From Gaiellasilicea sp963791905 (GTDB lineage Bacteria; Actinomycetota; Thermoleophilia; Gaiellales; Gaiellaceae), in assembly GCA_963791905.1 (NCBI GenBank), contig CAWBTX010000005.1, forward strand, positions 1,116,001 to 1,180,000: a stretch of DNA of 64,000 nucleotides, given 5' to 3'. The position numbers and the translations under genes were made by a program. Below are positions 51,587 through 58,508 of this stretch, piece by piece (position 1 is the first letter of the stretch; every line of letters begins with the position of its first letter). The notes beneath the pieces were generated by a model, which saw only the letters and a program-made list of their open reading frames with translations, had not been told where the DNA came from and ran no database searches.

Positions 51587-52294
51587 ATGAGATCGAAACG
51601 CACGATCCTGCTCGTCGAGGACGAGGAATCGATCACGACGCCGCTGGCGGAAGCCCTCGAACGCGAGGGCTTCGCCACGAAGGTCGCCCGGACGGCTGCC
51701 GAGGCGGTCGAGGTCGGGGCCGGGTGCGGCCCGACCTCGTGCTGCTCGACCTGATGCTGCCCGACGGCTCCGGCTTCGACGTCTGCCGGAAGCTCCGCGA
51801 GAGCTCGAACGTGCCGATCATCATCCTGTCCGCGCGCGGGGAGGAGACCGACCGCGTCGTCGGCCTCGAGCTCGGCGCGGACGACTACGTCGTCGAAGCC
51901 GTTCAGCGCGCGCGAGGTGGTGGCGAGGATCCGCGCCGTGCTCCGCCGCGCGTCGGCGCCCGGCCGAGACGGACGGCGGGCCCGATCGAGATCGGCGGCG
52001 CTCCGGCTCGACCCGGCCCGCCGGCTCGTGACGAAGCGACGGCGAGCCGCTCGAGCTGTCCGGAAGGAGTTCGACCTGCTCTCGCTGCTGATGCGGGAGG
52101 CCGGCACCGTCGTCCAGCGCGAGCGCCTCATCGACGAGGTCTGGGACGTCAACTGGTTCGGCTCGACGAAGACGCTCGACGTGCACGTCAGCGGCCTGCG
52201 CAAGAAGCTCGGCGACGACCCGTCCGACCCGCGGTACCTGCACACGGTCCGCGGCGTCGGCTTCCGCTTCAGCGGGCCGGACGAGGTCCGATGA
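51587..52294 (+). pseudogene. OmpR-family response regulator, several +1 frameshifts
   Basis: DNA-binding response regulator. Segments in changing frames give a complete protein of about 235 residues. A receiver opens TILLVEDEESITTPLAEALE, then LVLLDLMLPDGSG carries the phospho-Asp, LSARGEETDRVVGLELGADD follows, and the conserved lysine is in KPFS. The winged helix is FDLLSLLMREAGTVVQRERL, VSGLRKKLGDD and HTVRGVGFRF. Frame changes lie near 51711-51721, 51897 and in 51950-52065. Residue conservation is excellent, so sequence insertions are likely. It overlaps the kinase gene by 4 bases (ATGA). Confidence 0.75.
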
Positions 52295-53680
52295 GCCTGC
52301 GCCTGCGCCTGCTGGCGGCGTTCGCGTACGTGCTCGTGCTCGTCCTGATCGCGCTCGAGATCCCGCTCGCGTTCAGCCTCTCGAGCCGGGTCGATGCCGA
52401 GGTGCGCGGCGCAGGCCTCGTCGCAGGCGCAGGTCGTCGCGGCCGCCGCGTCCGCGCGCATCGACGACCGCGCCCGGCTTCGGCCGTGTGGCGAGGAGCG
52501 CCGCCCGGGATCTCGGCGCGCGCGTGATCGTCGTCGACTCGCGCGGCCGCCTGCTCGCGGACTCCGCCGGTGGCGCGGCTCGGCACTTCGTACGCGAATC
52601 GCCCCGAGATCCAGGCGGCGCTCGCCGGCAGGACGGCACAGGGCACACGAGCGAGCGAGACGCTCGGCGAGGAGCTCCTCTACACGGCCGTGCCCGTGCT
52701 CGACGAGGGCCGCCGCGTCGGGGCGGTGCGGGTGACCCAGAGCGTGGAGGCCGTCGAGCGAGCGCGTGCGCCGGAACGTGCTCGTGCTCGTCGCGGTCGG
52801 GCTGATCGCGCTCGCCCTCGGGCTCGCGCTGGCGTGGGTGCTCGCCGGATCGCTCTCGCGCCCGCTGCGCGCGCTCGCGCGGACCGCGCGGCGGGTGGAG
52901 GAGGGCGAGCTCGACGCGCGGGCCGAGGTGACCGGCGCGAGCGAGCAGCGCGAGGTGGCAGTCGCCTTCAACGACATGACCGACCGTCTCGCCCAGGCGC
53001 TGGCCGCGCAGCGCGAGTTCGTCGCGAACGCCTCGCATCAGCTCCGGACGCCGCTGACCGGCCTGCGGCTGCGGCTCGAGGCGGCCGGCCTGAAGGCGGA
53101 CGACCCCGAGCTCGAGCGCGAGCTCGCAGGCGGCCGAGGCCGAGGTGGAGCGGCTGACGCGGCTCCTGAACGCGCTGCTGACGCTGGCGCGCGAAGGCGA
53201 TCGGCCGCGGTTGCGCGCGCCCACGCTCGCTGCGGGAGGCCTGCGAGGCGGCGCACTCGCGCTGGGAGGTACGCGCCGCCCAGTCGGAGCACACGCTCGA
53301 GCTCGAGCCGGGCCCGGACCTCGCCGTGCGCGCGGCCGAGGAGGACGTCGCGATCATCCTCGACAACCTGCTCGAGAACGCGCTCGTCTACTCGCCCGCC
53401 GGCACAGCGATCACCATCGGCTGGGACGCCGAGGGCCGGCTTGCTGTCGCCGACGAGGGGCCGGGCCTGAGACCTGGTGAGGAGCGGCAGGTCTTCGAGC
53501 GGTTCCATCGTGGCCGTCCGGAGCTGCCCGGGACCGGGTCTCGGGCTCGCGATCGTCGAGACCCTGGCGCGGCGCTGGGGCGGCTCGGCGTCGATCCGGA
53601 ACCGAAGCACCGGCGGGGCCGTGGCGGAGGTCGTCCTGCCCGTCGAGCCGTCCCGCGCGCTCGCGGAGGCGCTGTCGTGA
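52291..53680 (+). pseudogene. Sensor histidine kinase, about seven +1 frameshifts
   Basis: Partner kinase of the preceding regulator, about 460 residues after frame repair. Order: TM1 (LLAAFAYVLVLVLIALEIPL), an extracytoplasmic sensor of about 130 residues, TM2 (VLVLVAVGLIALALGLALAW) and HAMP. The dimerisation/phosphorylation site is FVANASHQLRTPLTGLRLRL. The ATPase has the N box DNLLENALVYSP, G1 VADEGPGL, FERFHRG and GLGLAIVE. Frame steps of +1 occur near 52420, 52482, 52582, 52755, 53126, 53230 and 53540. The sensor domain is not recognised. It overlaps the next gene (GTGA). Confidence 0.75.
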
Positions 53681-54053
53681 CGCGCACGCTCCTGCTCGGC
53701 GCGCTCGGGCTCGTGCTCGCCGTCGCGACCGGGCTCGAGCGTCCACCTGCTCACCCGGGACACGATCGCGCTCCCGGTCGTCCGGCTCGAACAGGACTGC
53801 CGGGCTCGCGCCGCGCGACGACCACGACCGCGGTTCGGACCACGACGTCACGCCGGACGACGACGACCGCCGGGTCGACCGCCCGGCGTACGACGGCTCC
53901 GGTCACACCGGCCACCGCTCGCCGGCGGCGACGACCGACGACGAGACGGAGACGGAAACGGAGGCCGAGACCGAGGACAACTCCGGCTCGGGCTCGAGCA
54001 ACTCCGGCCGTGGCCGCGGCCGCGGTCGCGGCGGCGACGACTCCGACGACTGA
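53677..54053 (+). pseudogene. Membrane-anchored Asp/Ser-Gly-rich protein, two +1 frameshifts
   Basis: From GTG 53677 an N-terminal helix (LLLGALGLVLAVATG) is in one frame. After +1 steps near 53736 and 53789 the frame yields VHLLTRDTIALPVVRL, then an acidic segment (DDHDRGSDHDVTPDDDDRRV), a Thr/Glu run (TTDDETETETEAETE) and a tail of NSGSGSSNSGRGRGRG type ending DDSDD. Read without shifts it would be an arginine/threonine-rich product of no sense. It resembles the Asp-rich protein at 50.7 kb, so the two flank the two-component system. Function unknown. Confidence 0.55.
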
Positions 54054-54146
54054 GCTCGCCTCGCACCGAGCTGCGCGTCGAACGGGGAAGAAAGCGGCCC
54101 TTCACCCCGTCGTGAGGACAGTGACGACGCTAGGCAGGGGGAAGAG

Positions 54147-54329
54147 ATGCATCCGGATCTGAGATATGACCTCGCACGTTTTCGACAGGCAGACATGCTC
54201 CGCGAGGCGGAGCGCGCCCGGCTCGCCGCCCTCGTCAGCGAGGCGGCGGACCAGCGGCCGCATCGGAGGCTTCCGTTGCGGCGCCGGGTTGCCGCGCTCC
54301 GGACAGCCCGCCCCGCCCTCGACAGCTAG
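54147..54329 (+). CDS. Small conserved-looking protein
   Basis: 60 residues, ATG with a strong ribosome site (GGGGGAAGAG). The first 40 residues (MHPDLRYDLARFRQADMLRE, then AERARLAALVSEAA) form a charged helix of a type seen in many small actinobacterial proteins, followed by an arginine-rich tail. No domain or membrane segment. It follows the kinase cluster after 93 bases. Function unknown. Confidence 0.6.
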   Translation: MHPDLRYDLARFRQADMLREAERARLAALVSEAADQRPHRRLPLRRRVAALRTARPALDS

Positions 54330-54339
54330 GGCGCCCCAA

Positions 54340-54930
54340 CTACGCGGGCTGTGCTGTTGCCGCGACGGCGCGCTTGGCAGCGTCCGTCGCGGCGGCAGCG
54401 AGCCGCTGTGCGTGGGCGACGCGCTCGTCGCCGGGGCATGAAACGAGATTGGCGGCCACGAGGCCGGCGGCAGCCCGTGCGGCGGCCTCTGCGAGCTGCG
54501 AGGCGGCAGCCGCATCCTCGGCGCCACGCGGAGCGGCGTGCTGCGCGGCCTCCGCTCCGAGCGTCGCGACGTCGAAGGCCGCCTCGGCGATTGCAAGCGG
54601 CAGCTCGGCGGCGGTGTCGAGCGCCTTGCCGATCGCCGCGTCGCGGCCCTCGCCTCCGCCTTCGGCCACGTCCTCGAGCAGCGCGATCGCGTCGAGGTAC
54701 GCGACCTCGTTCGCCTCCGCGAGTTTCTCGACCCGGCTCCGCAGCGCCTGCGCCTGAGCGGAGATGCCGCGCGCCTCGCCCCAGTCGGTCGAGCGGCGCG
54801 CGGCCGAGGCGATCAGCCCTGCGGCCATCGCGGTCACGATCCCGGCGACCGCGCCCGCGCCCGGAGCCGCCGATGGTGCGGCGATGTCGTCCAGGAGCGA
54901 TCGGACGTCGCGGGTGTAGAGCTCGGGCAC
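54340..54930 (-). CDS. Cyclodeaminase/cyclohydrolase family protein
   Basis: 196 residues, nearly all helical, resembling the C-terminal domain of formiminotransferase-cyclodeaminase. It shows the family opening PELYTRDVRSLLDDIAAPSA followed by APGAGAVAG, and the VAYLDAIALLEDVAEG core. Such proteins act on formimino- or methenyl-tetrahydrofolate. The GTG at 54930 matches the family start; the frame is open to 54993. It ends convergent with the small gene at 54.1-54.3 kb. Confidence 0.82.
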   Translation of the reverse strand: MPELYTRDVRSLLDDIAAPSAAPGAGAVAGIVTAMAAGLIASAARRSTDWGEARGISAQAQALRSRVEKLAEANEVAYLDAIALLEDVAEGGGEGRDAAIGKALDTAAELPLAIAEAAFDVATLGAEAAQHAAPRGAEDAAAASQLAEAAARAAAGLVAANLVSCPGDERVAHAQRLAAAATDAAKRAVAATAQPA

Positions 54931-54998
54931 GCCGCCCAGCCTAGTCAAGCCCGGCCAAGCGAGGTCTAGCGTCGACGGGCCCGGCGCGGTCAAGCCGC

Positions 54999-55281
54999 CT
55001 AGTCCAGGTCAGGCAAGCAGGCGCGCACGGCCGCAAGCAGTGCGGCGCGGGGCTCGTAGCCCGCTGACGAGATCGCATCCTCGAGATCCGAGACGAGGCG
55101 GCGGCGGAACTCCGCGTCCGCGCGGGCGCGCTCGACGATCTCGTCGAGCTCGAACCGGGCGGCCGGAAGCTCCTGCGCCGCGAGCGTCCATCCTGAGGGC
55201 GCGGGCGGTAGGAGAGCGATGAGCTCGCCGACCCGCTCCTCGTCGTATTCGGGCAGCTGGTTGGGGGGGCACTGCGCTCAC
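54999..55281 (-). pseudogene. Small gene coupled to the ECF sigma factor, +1 frameshift
   Basis: GTG at 55281 overlaps the sigma-factor stop by GTGA. After a run of seven C (55263-55269 on the plus strand read as G) the frame shifts by +1. It then reads LPEYDEERVGELIALLPPAP, followed by GWTLAAQELPAARFELDEIV and ending in AAVRACLPDLD with a TAG at 54999-55001. About 93 acidic, helical residues. The position suggests an anti-sigma or accessory protein, but there is no zinc motif or membrane helix. A homopolymer length error explains the frame. Confidence 0.55.
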
Positions 55282-55836
55282 ATGGCTCCAGACGGGTCGG
55301 AACCCGATTCTCTTCCCTCGAGTTGCGCACGAAGTTTGCCGAGGCACCGGGAGATCCTGCTGGCGATCGTCCCCGGCGGGGAGGCCGAGCGCCTCGCCGA
55401 TCGTGCGGTAGCTCTCGTCGCGCGCGAAGAAGCGATCGAGGATCTCGCGGCAGTTGGGCGAGATCGCGCGCATGCCCTCGTGCACCGTGAGCGCGTCGTC
55501 GAGCTGCTCGAGAGCGGCGTCGGCCTCGCCTTCGAGCGGCTCGGCCGTCGGCTCCTCCCGACTGCCGCTGCGCAGCCGGTCGATGCAGGCGTTGCGCGTC
55601 AACTGGGCGATCCACGGCCTGATCGCCGCGTCGTCTCGCAGTGAGTCGAGTCGCTCGTACGTACGCGCGAAGACCTCCTGGAAGACGTCCTCCGCGTCGT
55701 GCTCCGGCAGCCGAAACGCGCGCACTGCGATCGCGAAGACGTAGCGCGAGAAGCGCTCGACGAGCTCGTTCCACGCGGCGGGGTCGCCGGCGCGGCAACG
55801 CTCGACCAGTTGGGCGTCGGAGATATCGGTTGACAT
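55278..55836 (-). pseudogene. ECF-type RNA polymerase sigma factor, +1 frameshift in region 4
   Basis: About 185 residues. Region 2 is WNELVERFSRYVFAIAVRAF with the AEDVFQEVFARTYERL segment. Region 4 is CREILDRFFARDESYRTIGE followed, after a +1 step at the CCCC run 55371-55374 (plus strand), by TIASRISRCLGKLRAQLEG to the TGA at 55278-55280. Read without the step it becomes a long unrelated basic tail to 55009. ATG at 55836 chosen; 55845 is possible. Divergent from the two surface-protein genes it might control. Confidence 0.78.
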
Positions 55837-55937
55837 TTGCGGCATTCCATTCAAGCGCGATCTGCCACGAAAGGGAAGAACGCGCAGCCTTTCTCCGTCG
55901 TGCCGGTAGGGGCAAGCAGCATTCTGGAGGAGGAAAA

Positions 55938-56615
55938 ATGTCTTTTCGTAGAAGGTATCGGTGGAGTCGTCGAATCCTTGTCGGACTGGCCTTCGCGGTG
56001 CTGGCGGTGCCCGCGCAGGCTAGGACTTTCGAATCGGACAGCGTCAAGGGCGAGGCCGCAAAGACGGCAAACTCCGCGGCGCAGGCGACGGTGATTTCGT
56101 ATGTGAGCCAGGGCCTGACGGCGGCGGACAGCCTGCCGGTCGTCCCGCCGGACGCGGTCGAGCGGGCGGTGCAGGCCAGCCTGCCGGTCGTCCCGCCGGA
56201 CGCGATCGAGCGGGCGGTGCAGGCCAAGCTCGCGGCGGAGACGCCGCAGGTGGTCAACTACCTGAGCCAGGGCCTGACGACCGCGGACGCGCTCGATCCC
56301 CGGTCGGGCATCCCGCTCAGCGCGGGCATCCCGGTCCCCGGTGATCCGTTCATCGCGGGGGTCGAGCCGGCGTCGTACACGATCGAGCCCGGTCGCAGCT
56401 GGTATCTCGTGACCGATCCGGCGGGGGCGCGGCCCGACGATCGCGGCGATCGTTTCGCCGTCGGTGACGTCCGGCCGGTCGTGCCCGCGACCGACGGCGA
56501 CGGCTTCTCGTTCGACTGGGCGAACGGGCTGACGGTCGGGATCGGCGCGCTGGCCTTCGCGCTGGCGATCGGTCTCGCGCTGATGTACATGCGGCGACCG
56601 CGGATCGCCGTCTGA
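55938..56615 (+). CDS. Surface protein with C-terminal RRPRIA anchor, paralog 1
   Basis: 225 residues, ATG behind a very strong ribosome site (GGAGGAGGAAA). Signal peptide: SFRRRYRWSRRILVGLAFAV with cleavage expected after PAQA. An outer repeat of SQGLTAAD/SQGLTTAD type brackets two near-identical 16-residue repeats (SLPVVPPDAVERAVQA). The C-terminus has DWANGLTVGIG, a membrane helix and RRPRIAV. The same N- and C-terminal pattern recurs in the gene at 56.8 kb. Probably exported and membrane-held or sorted. Function unknown. Confidence 0.75.
   Translation: MSFRRRYRWSRRILVGLAFAVLAVPAQARTFESDSVKGEAAKTANSAAQATVISYVSQGLTAADSLPVVPPDAVERAVQASLPVVPPDAIERAVQAKLAAETPQVVNYLSQGLTTADALDPRSGIPLSAGIPVPGDPFIAGVEPASYTIEPGRSWYLVTDPAGARPDDRGDRFAVGDVRPVVPATDGDGFSFDWANGLTVGIGALAFALAIGLALMYMRRPRIAV
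56130..56225 (+). repeat. 48-bp tandem repeat, two copies
   Basis: Units 56130-56177 and 56178-56225 differ by one base (GTC versus ATC codon) and encode SLPVVPPDAVERAVQA and SLPVVPPDAIERAVQA. The near-identity at DNA level points to a recent in-frame duplication. Confidence 0.85.
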
Positions 56616-56648
56616 GACAGCTCGTCGCTCGACAGGTGGGGGAAAGAA

Positions 56649-56671
56649 GCGGGCTCCGAATCGGAGCCCGC
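56649..56671 (+). terminator. Intrinsic terminator of surface-protein gene 1
   Basis: Perfect 10-bp stem GCGGGCTCCG / CGGAGCCCGC with an AAT loop, followed by TTCGCTTTG, 34 bases after the stop. It separates the two paralogous surface-protein genes into independent units. Confidence 0.8.
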
Positions 56672-56768
56672 TTCGCTTTGAGGGCGGGAAGATTTTCGAG
56701 CACCTCTCCGTCCTGATCTGCACAGAGGGCATCCCAGATTGTTGGGGTCATCCCAAGGAGGAGAAGAG

Positions 56769-57203
56769 ATGTCGTTTTGGAGCAGGCATCGTTGGACTCG
56801 CCGGATTCTGGTCGGCCTTGCGTTCGGGCTCCTGGTCGCCCCGGCGCAGGCGACGCCGCTCCCGACCGGCCCTGGGCATGACGACAGCGCCGTCGCCGCT
56901 GCAGCTCAGCAGCCTGCGGACATCTATCTGACCGACATCCCGTCCCGGCCGGCCGTGCTCGATCCCGCCGGACCGGACGGAACGGCCCTCACAGGCTCCA
57001 CCCCGATCGTCGCTGCGGTCTCGCGGCCCGACGATCGCGCGGAGCGCTTCACGGTCACCGGCGGCGAGCCCGTGTTTGCCGCCGACGACGGTCTCACCCT
57101 CGATTTGAACAACGGACTCACGATTGGGCTCAGCGTGCTCGGCATCGCGCTGGCCCTCGGCATCGCGGTCGCCTTCCTGCGCCGGCCGCGAATCGCCCTC
57201 TAG
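56769..57203 (+). CDS. Surface protein with C-terminal RRPRIA anchor, paralog 2
   Basis: 144 residues, ATG behind AAGGAGGAGAAGAG. N-terminus SFWSRHRWTRRILVGLAFGL with cleavage after PAQA and C-terminus DLNNGLTIGLSVLGIALALG then RRPRIAL are close to paralog 1; a DDRAERFTVTGG segment also matches its DDRGDRFAVGD. The central repeats of paralog 1 are missing. The shared tripartite end (NGLT, helix, Arg cluster) looks like a sorting or anchoring signal. Function unknown. Confidence 0.75.
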   Translation: MSFWSRHRWTRRILVGLAFGLLVAPAQATPLPTGPGHDDSAVAAAAQQPADIYLTDIPSRPAVLDPAGPDGTALTGSTPIVAAVSRPDDRAERFTVTGGEPVFAADDGLTLDLNNGLTIGLSVLGIALALGIAVAFLRRPRIAL

Positions 57204-57472
57204 GCAGCAGGGGGCGAAACTGGGGGAGAAGCGGGCCCCGCTACGGGGCCCGCTTCGTCGTCCAAAGGTGCGATCTCGTCGAGCGCCCGCGCGTCGAGGC
57301 GAGCCTCGAACGAGCGCCGGAGCCTCTCCCCGGCCGCGAGCACGTCGTAGCGCTCGCGCCGCGGCGGCAGCTTCACGATCCGGACGTCGTTGTCGCGTGT
57401 CCCGTGGCAGCGCGCGTAGGCCGTGGCTTCGTCAAAGGTGACCGTGGCCGCCCGGCGGCGGAGGAGGCGCAT
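57200..57472 (-). CDS. Small hypothetical protein
   Basis: 90 residues from the ATG at 57472. The core TVTFDEATAYARCHGTRDND, then VRIVKLPPRRERYDVLAAGE and LRRSFEARLDAR looks evolutionarily constrained; the tail is proline/alanine-rich. It converges on the surface-protein gene, overlapping its stop by 4 bases and covering the terminator, so the last 20 codons may be variable. No known domain. Confidence 0.6.
   Translation of the reverse strand: MRLLRRRAATVTFDEATAYARCHGTRDNDVRIVKLPPRRERYDVLAAGERLRRSFEARLDARALDEIAPLDDEAGPVAGPASPPVSPPAA
57231..57253 (+). terminator. Intrinsic terminator of surface-protein gene 2
   Basis: 10-bp stem GCGGGCCCCG / CGGGGCCCGC with a CTA loop, then TTCGTCG. It begins with the same AGAAGCGGGC context as the terminator of paralog 1, so gene and terminator seem to have duplicated together. 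Confidence 0.75.
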
Positions 57473-57517
57473 CGAGGGATTATGGCGACCGCCCCGTCCT
57501 GTCTGCAGTCGTTCGCA

Positions 57518-57547
57518 AGAAAGGGCACGCACTTTGCGTGCCTTTCT
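57518..57547 (-). terminator. Strong hairpin terminator
   Basis: 13 base pairs with one bulged G (AGAAAGG[G]CACGCA against TGCGTGCCTTTCT) and a 3-base loop. On the minus strand it is followed by T-rich TTTCTTG-like sequence. It lies 50 bases beyond the stop of the leftward membrane-protein gene and before the next leftward gene. Confidence 0.75.
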
Positions 57548-57575
57548 GCACGAGCCAACCGACGGGGAGCACGAG

Positions 57576-57596
57576 CCCTGCGACTCGAACGCAGGG
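57576..57596 (-). terminator. Hairpin directly after the membrane-protein stop codon
   Basis: Perfect 7-bp stem CCCTGCG / CGCAGGG with a 7-base loop, touching the stop codon at 57597. It resembles a tRNA T-arm on the minus strand, but no other tRNA parts are present, so a 3'-end hairpin is the simpler reading. Confidence 0.45.
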
Positions 57597-58043
57597 TCAT
57601 CGTTCAGCCTCGAGCTCGGTCCCGCGAAACAGCGCTGCGAGCACGAGCCAGGTCAGCAACCCGAAGACGAGCGCTCCGGCGGCGCCGAAGTTCGTGAACT
57701 GCTCGTCGGCGTTCCCGCTGATCACGTACGAGGTCACGAGCCAGCCCAGCGCCCACGCCGGTGGGTTCGCGACCGCCCACCAGTACGCAGCCGAGATCCC
57801 GCGTCGGGAGAGCTCGATTGCCTGGAGGCCGCCGACACCGAGGCCTGTGACGGCGCCCATGAGGACGAGGTCGCCTCGGCTCGAGCCGTAATCGACAAGT
57901 GCGGCGCCGACGCTCAGACCGACGGCCATGCCGACGCTCGTCGCCGGGATCCAGAACAGCGAGACCAACCGCTGCAGCGCGAACCATTGGGCCGCTCCGA
58001 TGATCGCGCCCGCGATGAGGCCCCCGGCGAGCGCCGTTCCCAC
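57597..58043 (-). CDS. Hypothetical membrane protein
   Basis: 148 residues from GTG 58043 with four to five helices (GGLIAGAIIGAAQWFALQRL, GLSVGAALVDYG, VFGLLTWLVLAALF). The same frame stays coding-like upstream for about 40 codons (RNDWKPVARRLWAWPVATLV, GFPIGGLLADLV), adding another helix. A Shine-Dalgarno AGGAGG lies near 58172-58177, but no start codon follows in frame. A one-base loss at the start would explain this, so the true protein may be about 190 residues. Family unknown. Confidence 0.6.
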   Translation of the reverse strand: MGTALAGGLIAGAIIGAAQWFALQRLVSLFWIPATSVGMAVGLSVGAALVDYGSSRGDLVLMGAVTGLGVGGLQAIELSRRGISAAYWWAVANPPAWALGWLVTSYVISGNADEQFTNFGAAGALVFGLLTWLVLAALFRGTELEAER

Positions 58044-58215
58044 GGAGTCGACTCCATCGACGACGAGGTCGGCCAGAAGCCCACCGATCGGGAAGCCGAC
58101 CAGCGTCGCGACCGGCCAAGCCCACAGCCGGCGCGCAACGGGCTTCCAATCGTTCCGGGCGTCTCGCGTACTGCCTCCTTGTGCGTCGGCAAACGTGTTG
58201 CTCGGCGAGAGAACA

Positions 58216-58240
58216 AAAGCCCCGCGATATGCGGGGCTTT
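58216..58240 (-). terminator. Intrinsic terminator of tRNA-Gln
   Basis: Perfect 10-bp stem AAAGCCCCGC / GCGGGGCTTT with a 5-base loop, followed on the minus strand by TTGTTCTCT. It lies 8 bases beyond the 3' end of the leftward tRNA-Gln gene. Confidence 0.85.
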
Positions 58241-58248
58241 CGTCAGGC

Positions 58249-58318
58249 TGCGGGACTAGGATTCGAACCTAGACTACTCGGTCCAGAGCCGAGCGTCCTA
58301 CCATTAGACGATCCCGCA
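58249..58318 (-). tRNA. tRNA-Gln (anticodon CTG)
   Basis: 70 bases on the minus strand. Acceptor TGCGGGA pairs with TCCCGCA. The anticodon stem CTCGG/CCGAG encloses CTCTGGA with anticodon CTG, reading CAG. The T-arm is CTAGG-TTCGAAT-CCTAG and the D-arm starts TCGTCTAATGG. CCA is not encoded. A terminator follows. Confidence 0.93.
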
Positions 58319-58429
58319 CCGGGGCGGCCATTCTAGCCGCTGATCGAGGCCGAATGCGGGCTGTCGGCCCGCGCGGATGGGGGCCTGCACGCGGCGCATC
58401 GCGGCCGCCTCGCCCACCGCCAAGGCTTA

Positions 58430-58451
58430 CTCAGCCTTGACGGCGGCTGAG
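58430..58451 (-). terminator. Hairpin after the HD-family gene
   Basis: 7-bp arms CTCAGCC (58430-58436) and GGCTGAG (58445-58451) with an alternative pairing CAAGGCT/AGCCTTG sharing the same bases. It lies in the 190-base spacer between the HD-family gene and tRNA-Gln, which otherwise shows nothing recognisable. Confidence 0.45.
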
Positions 58452-58508
58452 TCGTCCACGCTGCTTGGTGCATGCCTCCCCTCGCGCACCGCCAACCCAC
58501 TTCCGGCC

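Noticed and set aside
52291..53680. Programmed ribosomal frameshifting in the kinase
   Set aside because: Seven separate steps without a common slippery site are not compatible with known programmed frameshifting.
57565..57600. tRNA 3' fragment or attachment site suggested by a T-arm-like hairpin
   Set aside because: The stem is 7 bp rather than 5, and no acceptor, D or anticodon arms are nearby; it fits a hairpin at a gene end.
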